Positions 45,023 through 56,521 of a stretch of DNA of 64,000 bases are shown here, piece after piece. Source of the stretch: Dermanyssus gallinae (Eukaryota > Arthropoda > Arachnida > Mesostigmata > Dermanyssidae). The notes below the pieces were generated by a model. That model saw only the letters and a program-made list of their open reading frames with translations. It was not told the DNA's origin and did no database searches. How positions within the stretch are numbered: the first letter of the stretch is position 1; every line of letters begins with the position of its first letter. Made by a program: the position numbers and the translations under genes. The DNA lies in NCBI GenBank assembly GCA_003439945.1, contig QVRM01002135.1:1-64000 (forward strand), in the 5' to 3' direction.

Positions 45023-45625
45023 CGCGGAGACACGTTCGAGCAGTTACTGTACGATAATAAATAGTGGTGTGTTTTTTTCTAGAGTTATGACGAGTGGTTT
45101 ATCTGAGTAGGTAATTTATGCATGCACTCAATCTCGGCATGCCCTCCGAAAAATCGTAATTACTCTGCAACCACAGCTCGCATTGACATATGTTTGGTAC
45201 CAAAATGATCGCCATGAATTGCGCATTGGCTGAATACGTCCGTTTTGAGCGCTGTGGGTGGTTGAAGGGTTATGATTTCAAAGTATTTGGCGTAAACGTT
45301 AATAAAGAATTTCATTTTTGGCGAATTATCTTCTAAGCGACCATGTCGCGTCTTCTGATCGGCCTTGTATATATTTCAGATGGAGCAGAATTTTATCGCG
45401 AACACGAAGGTGTGCTTAGTTTCTGTCTAGGAAGATTGGTTGTCTCGCAACAGCACGTTTTGTGCTCCTATGTCGGGCAAAATCGGCAGTCTCATAAATT
45501 GTAGTAATTTCACTCTCATTCCAAAACAAGACTTCTTAGAGACCATGTTCCATTGGAAAAAATATTTGCTTTAACGAGCTCTACAATTTTATGTATCGCT
45601 ATAAAATTCTTTCTGTCACACCCTG
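45023..45625 (-). repeat. Right terminal inverted repeat of the mariner-like element
   Basis: 603 bp, inverse of 42736-43336. It carries a non-coding copy of the transposase C-terminal codons (TTCGAGCAGTTACTGTA). Confidence 0.9.
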
Positions 45626-45739
45626 TATATATATATATATATCACTGAAGAATACCATATATGAAATCTTCTTACAGACATAGGGTAGGGTATATATATA
45701 TATATACCCTATTTTTGTAAGCAGGTTTCATATAGAATA

Positions 45740-45743
<4 letters not shown>

Positions 45744-45776
<33 letters not shown>
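45744..45776. repeat. (TA)n microsatellite
   Basis: Centre of the second palindromic unit to the right of the mariner-like element. Confidence 0.9.
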
Positions 45777-45779
<3 letters not shown>

Positions 45780-45836
45780 TGTAGAATACCATATATGAAA
45801 TCTACTTACAGAAATAGGGTCGAGTATATATATATA

Positions 45837-46398
45837 TGCCGTGCGGCGTTACATGCATTGTAGCTGTAGATGGGCTACCGCCACCGCATATTTTAACTGT
45901 GAACGTTTTTTCTCTCTACGCGCTGCATGTCGGCCTAAACGTTTCGCCGAAAATAATTAAATGGAGTAAAAAGTTCGCGCATTTAACAGCAAAGCCCATT
46001 CCTATCCTATCAACAGTTTACTTTGTACGCTTTTGAGTCGCTCGAACCTCAGAAAAATAAACAACTTCATTGGAGCGTGGATTCAGCTGAAGCGCAAGAA
46101 TGCATATTTGGTCATCCATGTTGGTGCTTTGTGCCGTCTCTGAACACGGCATCAATTGGCCCATCCACCAGCGAAAGGGTCAAACGGCAAAACCGAGACC
46201 TTCAATGCCTACCTATTTGAGCATAGCACTAACGCAGCATTTAGGTTCTCAGTGCCGATATTTTTGGTTACTATACCAGACTACGGTTCCAAAGAACGCG
46301 GTACCCGAGTTTACTGTACTATATCTAGTAGGCTTGAACCAGCCGCGTGAAACACGTTGCAGTTGACACACCTCGAGGGGATTAGGTCACTTCGCAGG
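45837..46398. other. No recognisable feature
   Basis: Three overlapping plus-strand frames of 64 to 88 codons, none with family resemblance. Confidence 0.35.
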
Positions 46399-46662
46399 TC
46401 ATTCTGACTTGCCACACCTCTTACAAGCCTTTTGCAGGTTGCATCTATTAGCAAAATGACCCGCATTCTGACAGTTAAAGCATAGCTTTAATTGGCCTAG
46501 TTTAAATACCTTGACACCTAAAAACACTAACGCTGGTGATTGGCGTTTAAACGTTAGAATTATCTTATTGAGTGGTGTTTTACACACGTCCTCTGCGTGG
46601 CTCGCACCAACGACGACTAACTCATTTATTTGCATGCCTCCTTTTATATTTTGTCCGCGCAT
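46399..46662 (-). mobile_element. LINE ORF1 (gag-like) fragment with CCHC knuckle
   Basis: An 87-codon minus-strand frame. TPLNKIILTFKRQSPALVFL resembles the strand-rich part ahead of the knuckles in Jockey/L1-type ORF1. LGQLKLCFNCQNAGHFANRC is a standard CCHC, followed by CKRCGKSE. The rest of the element is not visible. Just upstream on the minus strand, a run of Gs (46790-46798 as C on plus) separates it from a Gypsy relic. Confidence 0.65.
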
Positions 46663-46769
46663 TTAGTGACTTCCCGCGTCTTCCCTACTGGTTGGTGCCA
46701 TGTTTGTAGTTTGCTTCGGCATTGTTGCCAAAAGACGTTGTCTATGCCCGCGCTGCTTAGCGGACGCTG

Positions 46770-47442
46770 CTATCCTACATTCTCGCCCCCCCCCTTTACT
46801 GGCCTGTTTTGAATTTGGTCCCATCTTCGCCCACGAACTGCAGTAGCCGGCTCGGTGCGCGTCTCATCCGCCGACTCCTTCACACGGCACGCTGTCTTCG
46901 TGTTGTTCAATGGTGCACCGGCGGCGGCTGGCCTCCGTATTCTTACCCAGTCGCCGGGCACGAACTTGATATTGACTGGTTCTTTTTTCAGTCTTTTCTA
47001 GTCTGAGTGCCCCTGCTTTTTCGTCCAGTAGCGTCCGCACGTCCTCATCGTTTCGTTCGGTGTTCCCTCGCCGGGGACTTCATCCAATTTTGTCTTCATC
47101 AGCCGCCAGAACGTGTTACGTAGTCGATGCTTCGTCTTTACTATCCCATGAGGCGCATCCTCCACCGCTTCCAAGCATTCGCCGTCAGTTCAACAACGTT
47201 TTACCGTTGCTGCTACTCCATTGTCGGCTGAAAAAGCCAAAATTGCCACATTTTCGGTATCTTACTCGTTTTGCCGGGCACATTTCGGCCCCGTAGCCGT
47301 GGCATATACATCCGCACGCCTGGCATCCTTCTGCTCCGTATTCTCGCCCTGCCGACGGTTTTGGTCCGCTTCTTTCCGGCGGCCTTCCGCTTTCCGAACC
47401 TCGTTTACCTATACTTGTTTCCTCCTGCGATCCATCTGGCAT
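46770..47442 (-). mobile_element. Gypsy-type LTR retrotransposon relic (gag knuckle and integrase tail)
   Basis: 47442-47185 (minus) encodes QACGCICHGYGAEMCPAKR then RYRKCGNFGFFSRQW, the paired knuckle pattern of Gypsy gag with Cys to Tyr, His to Phe and Cys to Trp changes. 46990-46770 (minus) encodes VNIKFVPGDWVRIRRP, typical of the integrase C-terminal domain in Gypsy. Protease, RT, RNase H and the integrase core, normally ~3 kb, are absent between them. No LTRs seen. Confidence 0.5.
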
Positions 47443-47677
47443 CCGTGACGCACCTCTCCTTGTGTGGCGCGGGCGTCCAGTTCGACCCGCAAGGCCACTT
47501 TGTGGAGGAGTTTTTCTTTTACCTGTGGCTTTGTTGCCCCAGAATGAGCTGGCTCCTCAACGCCGGCTCCTAGCGTCACACTCGCATCCCACCAGCAGTC
47601 GTCATAGTGCCGCTATGTACTCATCGTTGTCGTCACCGGAAGATTTTGTCGCAGAAAACGGCCGCGTCCTAGAGTCC

Positions 47678-47735
47678 AGGATAGTGACGAAACTAACGGA
47701 GAGTTGAACATCTCTGTTAGTTTCGTCACTATCCT
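47678..47735. repeat. 25-bp near-perfect hairpin
   Basis: AGGATAGTGACGAAACTAAC starts one arm (47678) and its complement GTTAGTTTCGTCACTATCCT ends the other (47735). There is one mismatch in 25 and an 8-base loop (GTTGAACA). No coding context. Confidence 0.85.
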
Positions 47736-47739
47736 GAGG

Positions 47740-48099
47740 TAGTTGCCTCGCCGTCTTTCTCCTTCTCCGTGCTTAGTGGTATTCCGTCCACGGTGTTGTT
47801 GGCCGATCCATGGATGGCAAAACCGGAGGTGGTGTGGCAGATCTGTGGGCATTGTGGCACTGCCTTTTTTTCGGAGCAGCACATTATGAATAGCCCATTT
47901 ACAGCAAGAAAAGTGGGTGCTGTGCTTCAGTGCCTTTTAAAAAGAAGGGTCGTGAGTCTGACCGTGTCCACTATGAACACTGACTACAATCCGAGCTACT
48001 CTTATTGATATTTAAGACTTAATAATTGACTCAACCCTTTTTCGTGACTTCTTCAACGGGATCATGAAGGAAGGGTATCGAATCGATTACAATTACCCA
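47740..48099. other. No recognisable feature
   Basis: One 79-codon plus frame (47769-48008) without resemblance. Confidence 0.35.
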
Positions 48100-48420
48100 G
48101 ACTTAAGCAAATCGCCAGTTGCTCTCATCTTCAAGGCAAACATGGTGTCGGTCGAGGTTACCCAAACTTCTGAGGGTTAACCAAATTATCCTCGATGAAG
48201 GTGTGTGCGAGCACAACACGTTTGAGTACACGACTAAGTATCCGCAAGGCGACAATCTTAGCCCATTGCTATTCATAACGTTACTCAGCGGTCTGCCACA
48301 CATCGTGAAAGAGCGGCACTCAACAGTCCCTCAATGGTCCTGCTCTACGCAGATGACCTGGTAACCAAGAAAACTGCAAATGCCGTCATTGTGGCGGTCC
48401 ATGTCCCCTGTACCACCTAC
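48100..48420 (+). mobile_element. Reverse transcriptase fragment of a LINE
   Basis: YPQGDNLSPLLFITLLSGLP (48240-48300) and, one frame away, SMVLLYADDLVTKKTA (48335-48380) are RT motifs 4 and 5. Upstream codons (VNQIILDEGVCEHNTFEY) fit the thumb-side strand before motif 4. Both catalytic patterns (QGD, YADD) are intact, but a frameshift separates them and no other domain is visible. Family not certain. Confidence 0.65.
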
Positions 48421-51400
48421 CCGACTGAACTGAATCCGTGTTCACATTGGCCACTGCAGAACAACTGACCAGGTGTTGTGAACGGCGATGAGCAGCGAAG
48501 TCAGCCTAGGGCTTGGTTGACTCGCTTCTGATTCTGTCACGACCCTGAATACTTTGAAGGTAATCGTCGACAAGCTACGTGTCTGCTAAGACATTCAAAA
48601 ATGGTTGTCACGCTGTGTCTGATCAAGCCTGTATCTTGCAAAGCAAGCACGGCCTCTGTCTAGGAAAAGGAAGTACTAAACAAAGATTCCTCGTAGATTC
48701 TATCTAGTTTACTGTTGCTGAAGCACGACCAAATGGCGAGCAAACGGACCACTGAACGCACTATAGGTAGTGGAGTTTGCCCTTTGCAAAACCTGTTTGC
48801 GCGTCTATTCTTCAACCGTCGATACAGGACGTCCACACACAACCACACACACTAGTAGCGTTATAACTGGCCCGTGTAGCAATCGGCTCTCTCATCGAGT
48901 TTCTTTTGTCCTTGGCCTTTTTTTATCTAAGTAATGTTAAGCAAAAGGTGGGGTGGCATGACAGGCCCGCTGTCTGTCCTCCGTCTCATCAGCAAAGCGC
49001 CCCCACCAGTCAGACGGGTAGGCGAGCAGGTATTGTTCGAAGGGCGACGGTTCACAACGTGTAACTAAAAAGTAACCCGAAGAGCTGGGAACAGACAGGG
49101 AACAAACAGGGAGGAGCGGAAGGAGGGAGAAGCGAAAGACGAACGGCCCTCGGCCGAGCGCGACAGAGAAAGCTTTTGAAACAAGACAGTTCCTTTTCTT
49201 TCTGTTCTTCAAATTTCTGTTGTTCGACAACGCTTCGTACTCCTACTCAGCGTAACAGCAACCCTCGCGAGCGCTTCTTCAGGTCGGTTCTATCCAACCA
49301 GTCCTGCTCGTTGCGTCTGAACTCATTAGGTCAAGAAGGCCTCGCCTATCACATTTGACGTGGAGTGCAGCTGCCTTAGCTGCAAAGCTTCGTCATGTAA
49401 GCTAGAAAAGTTCGTGACAGATAATGGCAAAGACCTGGAGTTCGAATTTCAGTGAGTGAACACCCCCGGGCGCGACAAGCCCCCTGACGCATGGTGTCAC
49501 CACGCCCGCTCTAACCGGTCACATGTCGGCCGGTCGTTGAAAAGGGTACGCGTGTTGCTCTACAAATTAGAGAAGTGTGACCATTTAATTAAGAATTATG
49601 ACTTGAGTTTTATTGCTGCATTTTCTGGCTACAAAGCAACCAACACACGCAGAAACAATTATTTCATTTTGAGCTTCACATGCCCTTGCTTTGCCTCTAA
49701 CTGCGCATCATGATATATATATATATATATATATGGATACGGGAGCTATTTCTACCTACCATACTACCTATCATATATATATACAGGACATGGATTATAT
49801 GCATGCGTAGGTAATATATATGTTGCCGCTCTAAGCGCCCCTGATATAAAAGGGTGACGTGTGCATTTAGGTAAACATGCCAAGCAAACAATATATATAT
49901 ATATATATATATATAGGCGACCAGCCTAACAAACTGCTAATAAAACCAAGGAGAGTACACAAAATATGGTTAGTATAAATATATTGAGTACAAAAAGATA
50001 TGTTGGACTCAATGAGAAGCCCCTAGTTTTAGTTTTGGCTTCGATCTGCAGGCGAAGCTTCGACAAAACACCGAAAATCGCAAGGTTCAGTGTGTAAAAC
50101 ATTTTTAACATTTCTATTGCAAAAGGACCACTAAGTGCAATAAAATGCTTTGGGCTTTTACTAGGTTGATTTTAACGGCGTCAATTACGTCGTACAGGCT
50201 CGAGCCATTATAGCACCAACTCACGCCAACAACATCACCCAGGTAGACAAATACAACCTGCAAAACCCGCTAACTAAAGGGACTATACAATGAGTAAATT
50301 GTACATTTAGATATTAAAATTTCAAATGACCATGACTAAATCCAATAATATATCCGGCCGCACAGCCGTAGATAACATAGCATAACGCATCAAATAGGGT
50401 GAAATCTAAGTATGCATAAGAGTGTAAGACTACATATATACGTATAAAAATAATCGTTCTATAGATCTAATAACACAGACAAGCAATAATGCATATCTAT
50501 ATAAGCATAAGGTTGGGGTGCGAGACAGTCATCGTTCTTTTCTAGAGGCAACCTATGCCTGGGCAAGTTGAAGCTTAAAGAGCTTGCCTAGAGTATAATC
50601 GAGGCTCAATATAGGATAAGCACAGCCAGCAAGACCATAAGAAAGGCGCGTTGAGGGTTCCGGCTGTAGGTGGAAAGGAAGCTCGCTACACTCAAGGAAT
50701 ATCAGAAGGCGCTCTAATAGAACCGTGACGATCAACAATATTTAAGCATCTATCTATCTGAAGACTGGCCACAAGAAGCCGGAAAAGACGGACTACAAGA
50801 GAACAAAGAAGCATAGAGGGGTTCAATAGTAATGGGCGGGGGCGCCGCGCCGCAATGCAGAGGAACGTCCCGAACTTACAGAGGCGGAAAAAGGTGAAGG
50901 TATTTACTAGAAGCCAGTACATAGCAGCTGAAAATTGCAGAGAAAGAATTAAAGTACTAGAGGAAAAACCTATCAACACGGGGATGTTGTACAAGCAGCG
51001 GGAGGTCCAAGTGACAATCTGTCAACCCGGGCTTATCCAAGCAGCGACAATTGTGGGTGATCGTGACTACCAAGAGCTCTGGGGAAAAATGCTGGCAAAG
51101 CTGGCAAGCCAGTTTTTGACAAGCAGAGCTCTCCTAAGAGCTCTACGGCAGTTCCCCAGAACTCAGACGCACTCAACGTTTTCTAGTCACGGGGACAAAG
51201 AGGCCGGAGAATGAAGGACTGGGACCGCCAACTGCCACTAATGCTGGAGACACTGGTAAAAAAAGGCGAGATGACCCCGAACGCCGAAAAGCGCAACAAC
51301 CCTGTATTTTTGTGCTGTGCTGCAGAGAGCCTGCGGCAAGGGTCTACTAGAGATGCCTTTAGAGCCTTACACAACAGGCAAAACGGACCTGTCATACTCT

Positions 51401-51879
51401 CAAGCGCAGAGGCGCCCACGTCAACCGCGGTGTGAGACAATGGTCTAAGGCACGATAAGGTATGTAGATCTCATCCTGGGCGGGGTAATTCGAGCGCAAG
51501 GTTGGATTAGACCCCAATATGTTTTATGTGAGAGAGAGAGACCTAGCCACCGGCCCGCAGATTGAATGGCAGAGAAGCTCATCGATGAGGGGATGCGATC
51601 CGGACTCAAGACTTATGGTCCGGGACTGCACCGGCTTCACAACAATGTGTCTGCAAGACAGATGGCAGTATCCAATATTACTTTTATCGTTTATTGACAG
51701 CGAAACTAAGCTTGATCACTTCGAGTCTAGAAGAGATTTGATAAAGTCAGCCCTTAAAAGTTTGAAAACGGTGTCACCAGAGAGGACTGGTTAACTGTTT
51801 CAACTCACGAAATCCAATGAAGCTATCCAGTCATTCTATGGTAAACTTGAACTGTTGTATGGCAATTGTTTCCTATTGC
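48421..51879. other. Long stretch without a recognised gene
   Basis: Contains (TA)n arrays at 49712-49734 and 49891-49915. Frames at 50855-51214, 51211-51435 and 51519-51794 (plus) follow each other and look like decayed coding sequence, but I recognise no domain. Confidence 0.35.
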
Positions 51880-53030
51880 ATAAGTTGTCTGCTAGCAGTC
51901 GTGATGTTCGGATATTCGAAGTGTGCGCTCCCGTTAAAAACGGGTGAACAACTGGTTGTGTGCAGCCAAGGCTGCTCAAAAGTGTTTCACGGGGGTTGAT
52001 GCCCCGTGCTCCCCAAGGATGCGCACTCGGCTCCCTGTGGAGCCTGTGACACTCAGGAACCAAGCCAAGGTACGTTGACCGGCCGTTTGAATGAACTACA
52101 GTGGAACTTCGTGAAACTGTGGTTAGCACACACGGAACTGCAGGAGCGGGCTGCCAAAATCGAGGCAATCCCGCAATAACAGTTTGCCGCACCTCTCACG
52201 CTTACAGGGGGTTTGAACTGTAATTTTGAATTTGAAGAAATTCGGCGGAATGCGGACAACGCGGAAGAATAAGAAAGCACGGCTAGCAGACAGCAGAGAA
52301 GGAGGTGACGTCACCGAGGAAAGGCCGAGAGAGCCTGCTGGAAAGGGCAAAAACAACCGTGCAGGCGCCAAGAGAAGCTCGGCGTCTGCAGAGTTAAGTA
52401 ATAACAGTTGCAACTTAAACGGCACTGTTGTTGAGATGGAACCACCGGGTGGTGGTACAGCGGCGTCACCAACTGCGGTAACAACAACACCGACAGCAGA
52501 TCCAGCTGATTCACAACAGGAGGAGAAGGCAGACGACGATGGCTTTGTTGTGGTTCGTAAACGACGAGACAACAAGACGAGACAACAAGACAAAAAAACA
52601 TCGAATGCAGAGGGGCAGCGCACACGTCGGCGGTCGGGCTGCAAGCGTGGCTAGCTGGCAGGGGCATAACCGTGAAAGCGGTGTGGAAGCTACATACGCA
52701 TGGTAGTGATGCTGTGTTCTGTGTGGTGGTGCGTGATGAAGATTACGCAAACTGTTGCAGAAATGAATTCTGGCCGAAGGGAAGCCTGTTCCGTCGCTGG
52801 GTTGGGGACATCCCTTACAAGAGGATGGTTAAGGAGAGTTTTAGTGCGCCTGGTGGTCCAAGCCCCCGTAAGTGACTGACCAGTTCTAGAACAGCAAGCG
52901 TAGTGGCAAACATACCTCTGCGAGTGCTTCTCTGGAATTGTTAGGGACTTAAGGGGGCAATGGACCTTGCACGTGATGACATGTTTAAGTTGGTTGACAT
53001 TGCACTCCTTACGGAGATCGGGGAAGACCT

Positions 53031-53858
53031 GTGGGTGGGTTATCTATCTACCTACATAAACGTTTACCACCGATGCAATGCGTCAGGAAAGATGAATACT
53101 GCGTAGTGCTCTCCTCTGGGAGGGTAAACGTCGCTGTATTATATTTCCCGTCCACATTCGATTCTGCGGAGGTTGCTGAGAAGGTGAGCTTTGGACTTTC
53201 AGAGTTAAATCTGACCATGCCAACTATCGTCGGCGGTGATTTCAATGTCAGAATCGATTGTGGGGCCAACGATGATAAAGGCGAGGTGCTGCTTCAGGTG
53301 ATAAAAAATATTGGTCTGAAATGTGCTAACGCGCGTGAAGACTATACATATTTAAGTCACAATGGAAGCAGCACCATCGACCTGTTGTTTCACAACCTTG
53401 TCAGCCGTGAAATTGAAAGCTTTGATGTTCTTTATGAAGCGGCTCGAAAGCACCAACTAGTGTTGGCCGTTGTCGATGTTCCCGGTATTTGGCGAGACCC
53501 ACATAACCCGCCGCGCTGGTCTGCAATGAGACGGATTAATCTATCTCTTTTGGACAGAGCGGTGGGCGGTCTTGAGGTAAGCCCTGACACCGATTCCACT
53601 TGTGATCAGTTGGAGAGAACGATGAGAAGTGCAGTAAAGTGGAAAAGGTTATGGCAAAAGAGATCACGCCCGTGGTACTCTCGAGCCTGCTACCTCGCCC
53701 ACGGTGAAGTGCTCGGACTCCTGCGCAGAGCAAGAGCCAGAGCACCACCATCACTGCAATCCAGGCGGGACTACTTTGAGCATAGAAAGGCGTATATAAG
53801 ACTCTGCTATGATCATAAAAGGGAACACGCAAGGCGGGAGGAACGACGGCTTAACTAA
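53031..53858 (+). pseudogene. AP-endonuclease domain and linker of ORF2 (host copy)
   Basis: 275 open codons. GGLSIYLHKRLPPMQ starts within the domain. TIVGGDFNVRID (residues ~64-75) has the catalytic Asp-Asn pair. TYLSHNGSSTIDLLFHN and AARKHQLVLAVVD align with the later motifs; the final SDH motif is KHQ. The linker has LLRRARARAPPSLQSRRDYF and HKREHARREE. The frame before 53031 lost ~25 codons relative to the copy at 57.5 kb, which removed the Glu-containing part. Confidence 0.8.
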
Positions 53859-54774
53859 TATTGTATTCAATCGTAACGTTGCGGCCGTATCTCCAATCGT
53901 ACAGCATCCGCTTACACTGGAGCAGCACAACATGAATCTGCCTTTCGAGGTGGAGGAGGTGTGTCAGGTCCTACGGTCACTCCCGAAGAGAAAGAGCTCA
54001 GGGCCCGATCAGGTCTGCTATGAGCATTGGACCCAGTCACTTCCTCTCTTGGCAGAAACTCTTTGTGATTTCTTTAACGAAATTATAAAAAGGGGGCGGA
54101 TACTAAAGTCTGGCATGTCGCCAGGCTTTCTCTTCTGTTCAAGGGTAGACATGGTGATGACAAGCAGGATCCAAATCTCTATCGTGGAGTGGCGTCAGAA
54201 CGCACATTAAAGAAGATTTTCTGTAAGTTGGTTATTCGACGGATTGAGCGGGTGACTGAAGGGACACTTCCACCGGAGCAATTCGGTTTTAGGAGAGGCC
54301 GAGGCACCCGTGATGCAATCCATGTTCTTCAGTCAGAAATCGAGCTAGCTGTGGCACAACCCAAAGGTCATCTGTATGCAGTCTTTGTTGACTGCGTCAA
54401 GGCCTTTGACAAAGCCCCTCGCCGTCTGCTGGTTGAAGCATTCCAACGAGCAGGAGTGTGTGGCTCTCTCCTGAGTGTAATAGCAAGTTTCTTTGAGGAG
54501 GACACCTTGTTGGTAGACGGTGAGCAGGGTGTATTAGAGATTAAGCAAAATGTGAGAACTCCGCAAGGAGACCCGCTAAGCTGCGTCTCGTTTACACTTC
54601 TCCTTGCTGACCTCGTCGGTTACGTCTGACAGGAGTACCAAAAAGCCGTAGTGGTAATGTATGCAGATGATATCGTGGTCGCTCATCGCGGGACTTGAGA
54701 TAAACACCAGGAAGACCAAAACCATGAAATTCAGACATGGAGGTCGACTGGCTGCCAGAGACGTTATACGTTGC

Positions 54775-54788
54775 TGCGGCCAACCATT
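54775..54788 (+). repeat. 14-bp target-site duplication, left copy
   Basis: TGCGGCCAACCATT, identical to 58511-58524. Removing one copy plus 54789-58510 rejoins CCGQPL to EFVNSF of the host LINE. Confidence 0.95.
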
Positions 54789-56521
54789 ATATATAAATAT
54801 ATTTGTTTATTTCGCAATAACATTGCATTTCAAGATGTTACATAATTACAATACAGTTCACTATATACAGTTTGAACACTTTAGCGACCGTCCCACCGGG
54901 CGAAAAAGTGCAAAGACCGCCGATGGGCCTGGCAGCTCGCTACGTGGTATTTAGCGCATATCTGCCAGCAGAACCGGCAACGACATTGATCGCTAACTTG
55001 GTGAAATCCTTTGGTCGAACATACCAAGTGATGATAGCCGTGCACAATGTACCTTGTGTACACGTGCCAGCTAGTGCATGCCATTCCATCCCAAAGCTCC
55101 CTGGCGAGGTACACATCTAACTGCGCGACTTCTGCCGAGGCCTCGGTCACTTTTCCCTGCCACTCCAACAAAAAATGCTGAAGTGGTCCTGTAATAGGTG
55201 ACCTAAGCCTGACTCTGATTGTTTCCACTGCCGGCCCGCAAACCGCCAGCAGGTACACGAAGCGGCTTCTTGCCGCCCGCGGCAAGCAAAGAACCCGCTT
55301 CATATACATATTGTGAAACATCTCTCTAGCTGCGCAAAATTTGCCGCTGAGAGATGGTCCCACACCCTGCCAAGGCTGTAGCTCAACATTAGCACAATCT
55401 TAAGCTCAAAAAGACGCACGGCCGCACTCAGAGACAGTCGTCGAGGGTCTCTCACCTCTGTGTGAATAGAGGCAATAGCCGCCCGACTTCTGTGGCTGAT
55501 GTGCTGGGTAAAGGTCGTTCTCGTATAGTGTAGTCTCAGACCCAAATACGGGAAGGAGTTGACAAACTCCAGCGGTTGGCCACAACAGGGTATTATGTCT
55601 GCGGCAGCCAATCGACCCCCACGGCGAAACTTCATGGCTTTCGTCTTCCGCGAATTTATTTAGAGACCCTTACGGTGAAGGTAACTTTCTACGTCGCCGA
55701 CAATTCGACGAATGGCACCGCGGTCCCGGTGGGCCACTACGATGTCATCCGCATACATGACGACGACGGCGTTTCTAAACTACTTCCGTACATGGCGGGC
55801 TAGGTCTGCGATGAGCAAGGAGAATGCCAGGCAACTGAGAGGGTCCCTTTGAGGGGTCCCTACGTTTTGACTCAGCTGCAAGGTGTCCTCGCCCCTTACG
55901 TTTACTTCAAGGCGGTCTTCAGCAACGAAGCTGGAGAGCACTCGTAGAAAAGAACCACCCACCCTAGCATGTCGAAATGAATCGACTAGTAGGTGACGGG
56001 GAGCTCTGTCGAAGGCCTTGACACAATCAATAAAGACGGCGTACAAGTGACCCCAGGCACAGCCAACACCCGTTCAACTTCCGACTGGAGTAAGTGGATT
56101 GCGTCCTGTGTACCTCGACCCTTCCTGAATCCGAATTGCTCCGGAGTTAAGGCCTTCTCCACAGTTGGAAGCACCCTCGAGATAATCAACTTAGCGAAGA
56201 TTTTCTTGAGAGTGCGTTCCGACGCGATACCCGGTAGAGATTTGGATCGTCTACATTGTCACCGTATTTGCCCTTGAATAGCAGAGTATGGCCTCGTGCC
56301 AAACCTGGGGTATGTGTCCCCTGCTGAGTATCTGATTAAACAGCTTACAAAGCTCCCCTGCTAAAACATCGGACGACTCAGCCCAATGTTCGTAATAGTT
56401 ACCATCAGGACCACTACTCTTTTTCTTGGGTAGCCCGCGCAAGATCTGCACAACTTCTTCCACCGTAAACAGCGAATTCATGTAGTGTTGCTCCAGAGTA
56501 AGCGGTTGCTTAATAACTGGG

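Larger units (their letters stand above)
42736..45625 (-). mobile_element. Mariner-like (Tc1/mariner) transposon with ~600-bp terminal inverted repeats
   Basis: Starts CAGGGTGTGGCAGAAAG and ends with its inverse CTTTCTGTCACACCCTG. TA on both sides (42734-42735, 45626-45627) is the usual target duplication. TIRs are 42736-43336 and 45023-45625, nearly identical, far longer than the ~30 bp of classical mariners. The total is 2,890 bp. One transposase gene lies on the minus strand between and into them. A spacer (44388-45022) between start codon and right TIR holds a degenerate ~60-bp repeat (44697 and 44799). The ends and gene are well preserved, so insertion is fairly recent. Confidence 0.9.
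42687..45836. repeat. Palindromic TA-rich repeat, two units; first split by the mariner-like element
   Basis: The left arm (CTATTTCTGTAAGCAGGTTTCATATAGAATATAATTA) occurs at 42692-42729 and 45710-45745. The reverse-oriented right arm (CACTG.AGAATACCATATATGAAATC, then CTTACAG.CATAGGGT) occurs at 45643-45686 and 45778-45819. Unit 1 is 42687-42735 joined to 45626-45690; unit 2 is 45690-45836. (TA)n fills the centres. It looks like a MITE-like foldback repeat. Confidence 0.6.
51880..54788 (+). mobile_element. PHD-ORF1 LINE family, host copy (resumes at 58525-58690)
   Basis: ORF1 begins near 51880 with a cysteine/histidine-rich PHD-like stretch (VVCSQGCSKVFHGG, CGAC) and passes a low-complexity region (52226-52654). 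It ends AVWKLHTHGSDAVFCVVVRD and NEFWPKGSLFRRWVG. ORF2: VLLWNC then GLKGAMDLA (52925), endonuclease 53031-53858, RT 53870-54629 (GPDQVCYEHW, EQFGFRRGRGTRDAIHVLQS, FVDCVKAFDKAPR, TPQGDPLSC), VVMYADDIVVAH (54655). It breaks at 54788 exactly where the minus-strand copy inserted. The frame picks up at 58525 (EFVNSFQYLGLRVHYTGTTF) and is lost at ~58690. Stops, a deletion after LLTEIG and frameshifts make it inactive. Confidence 0.85.

Noticed and set aside
51211..51435. Integrase-like tail (DWDRQLPLMLETL) of a Gypsy element
   Set aside because: The resemblance is limited to a few residues, and no neighbouring motif supports it.
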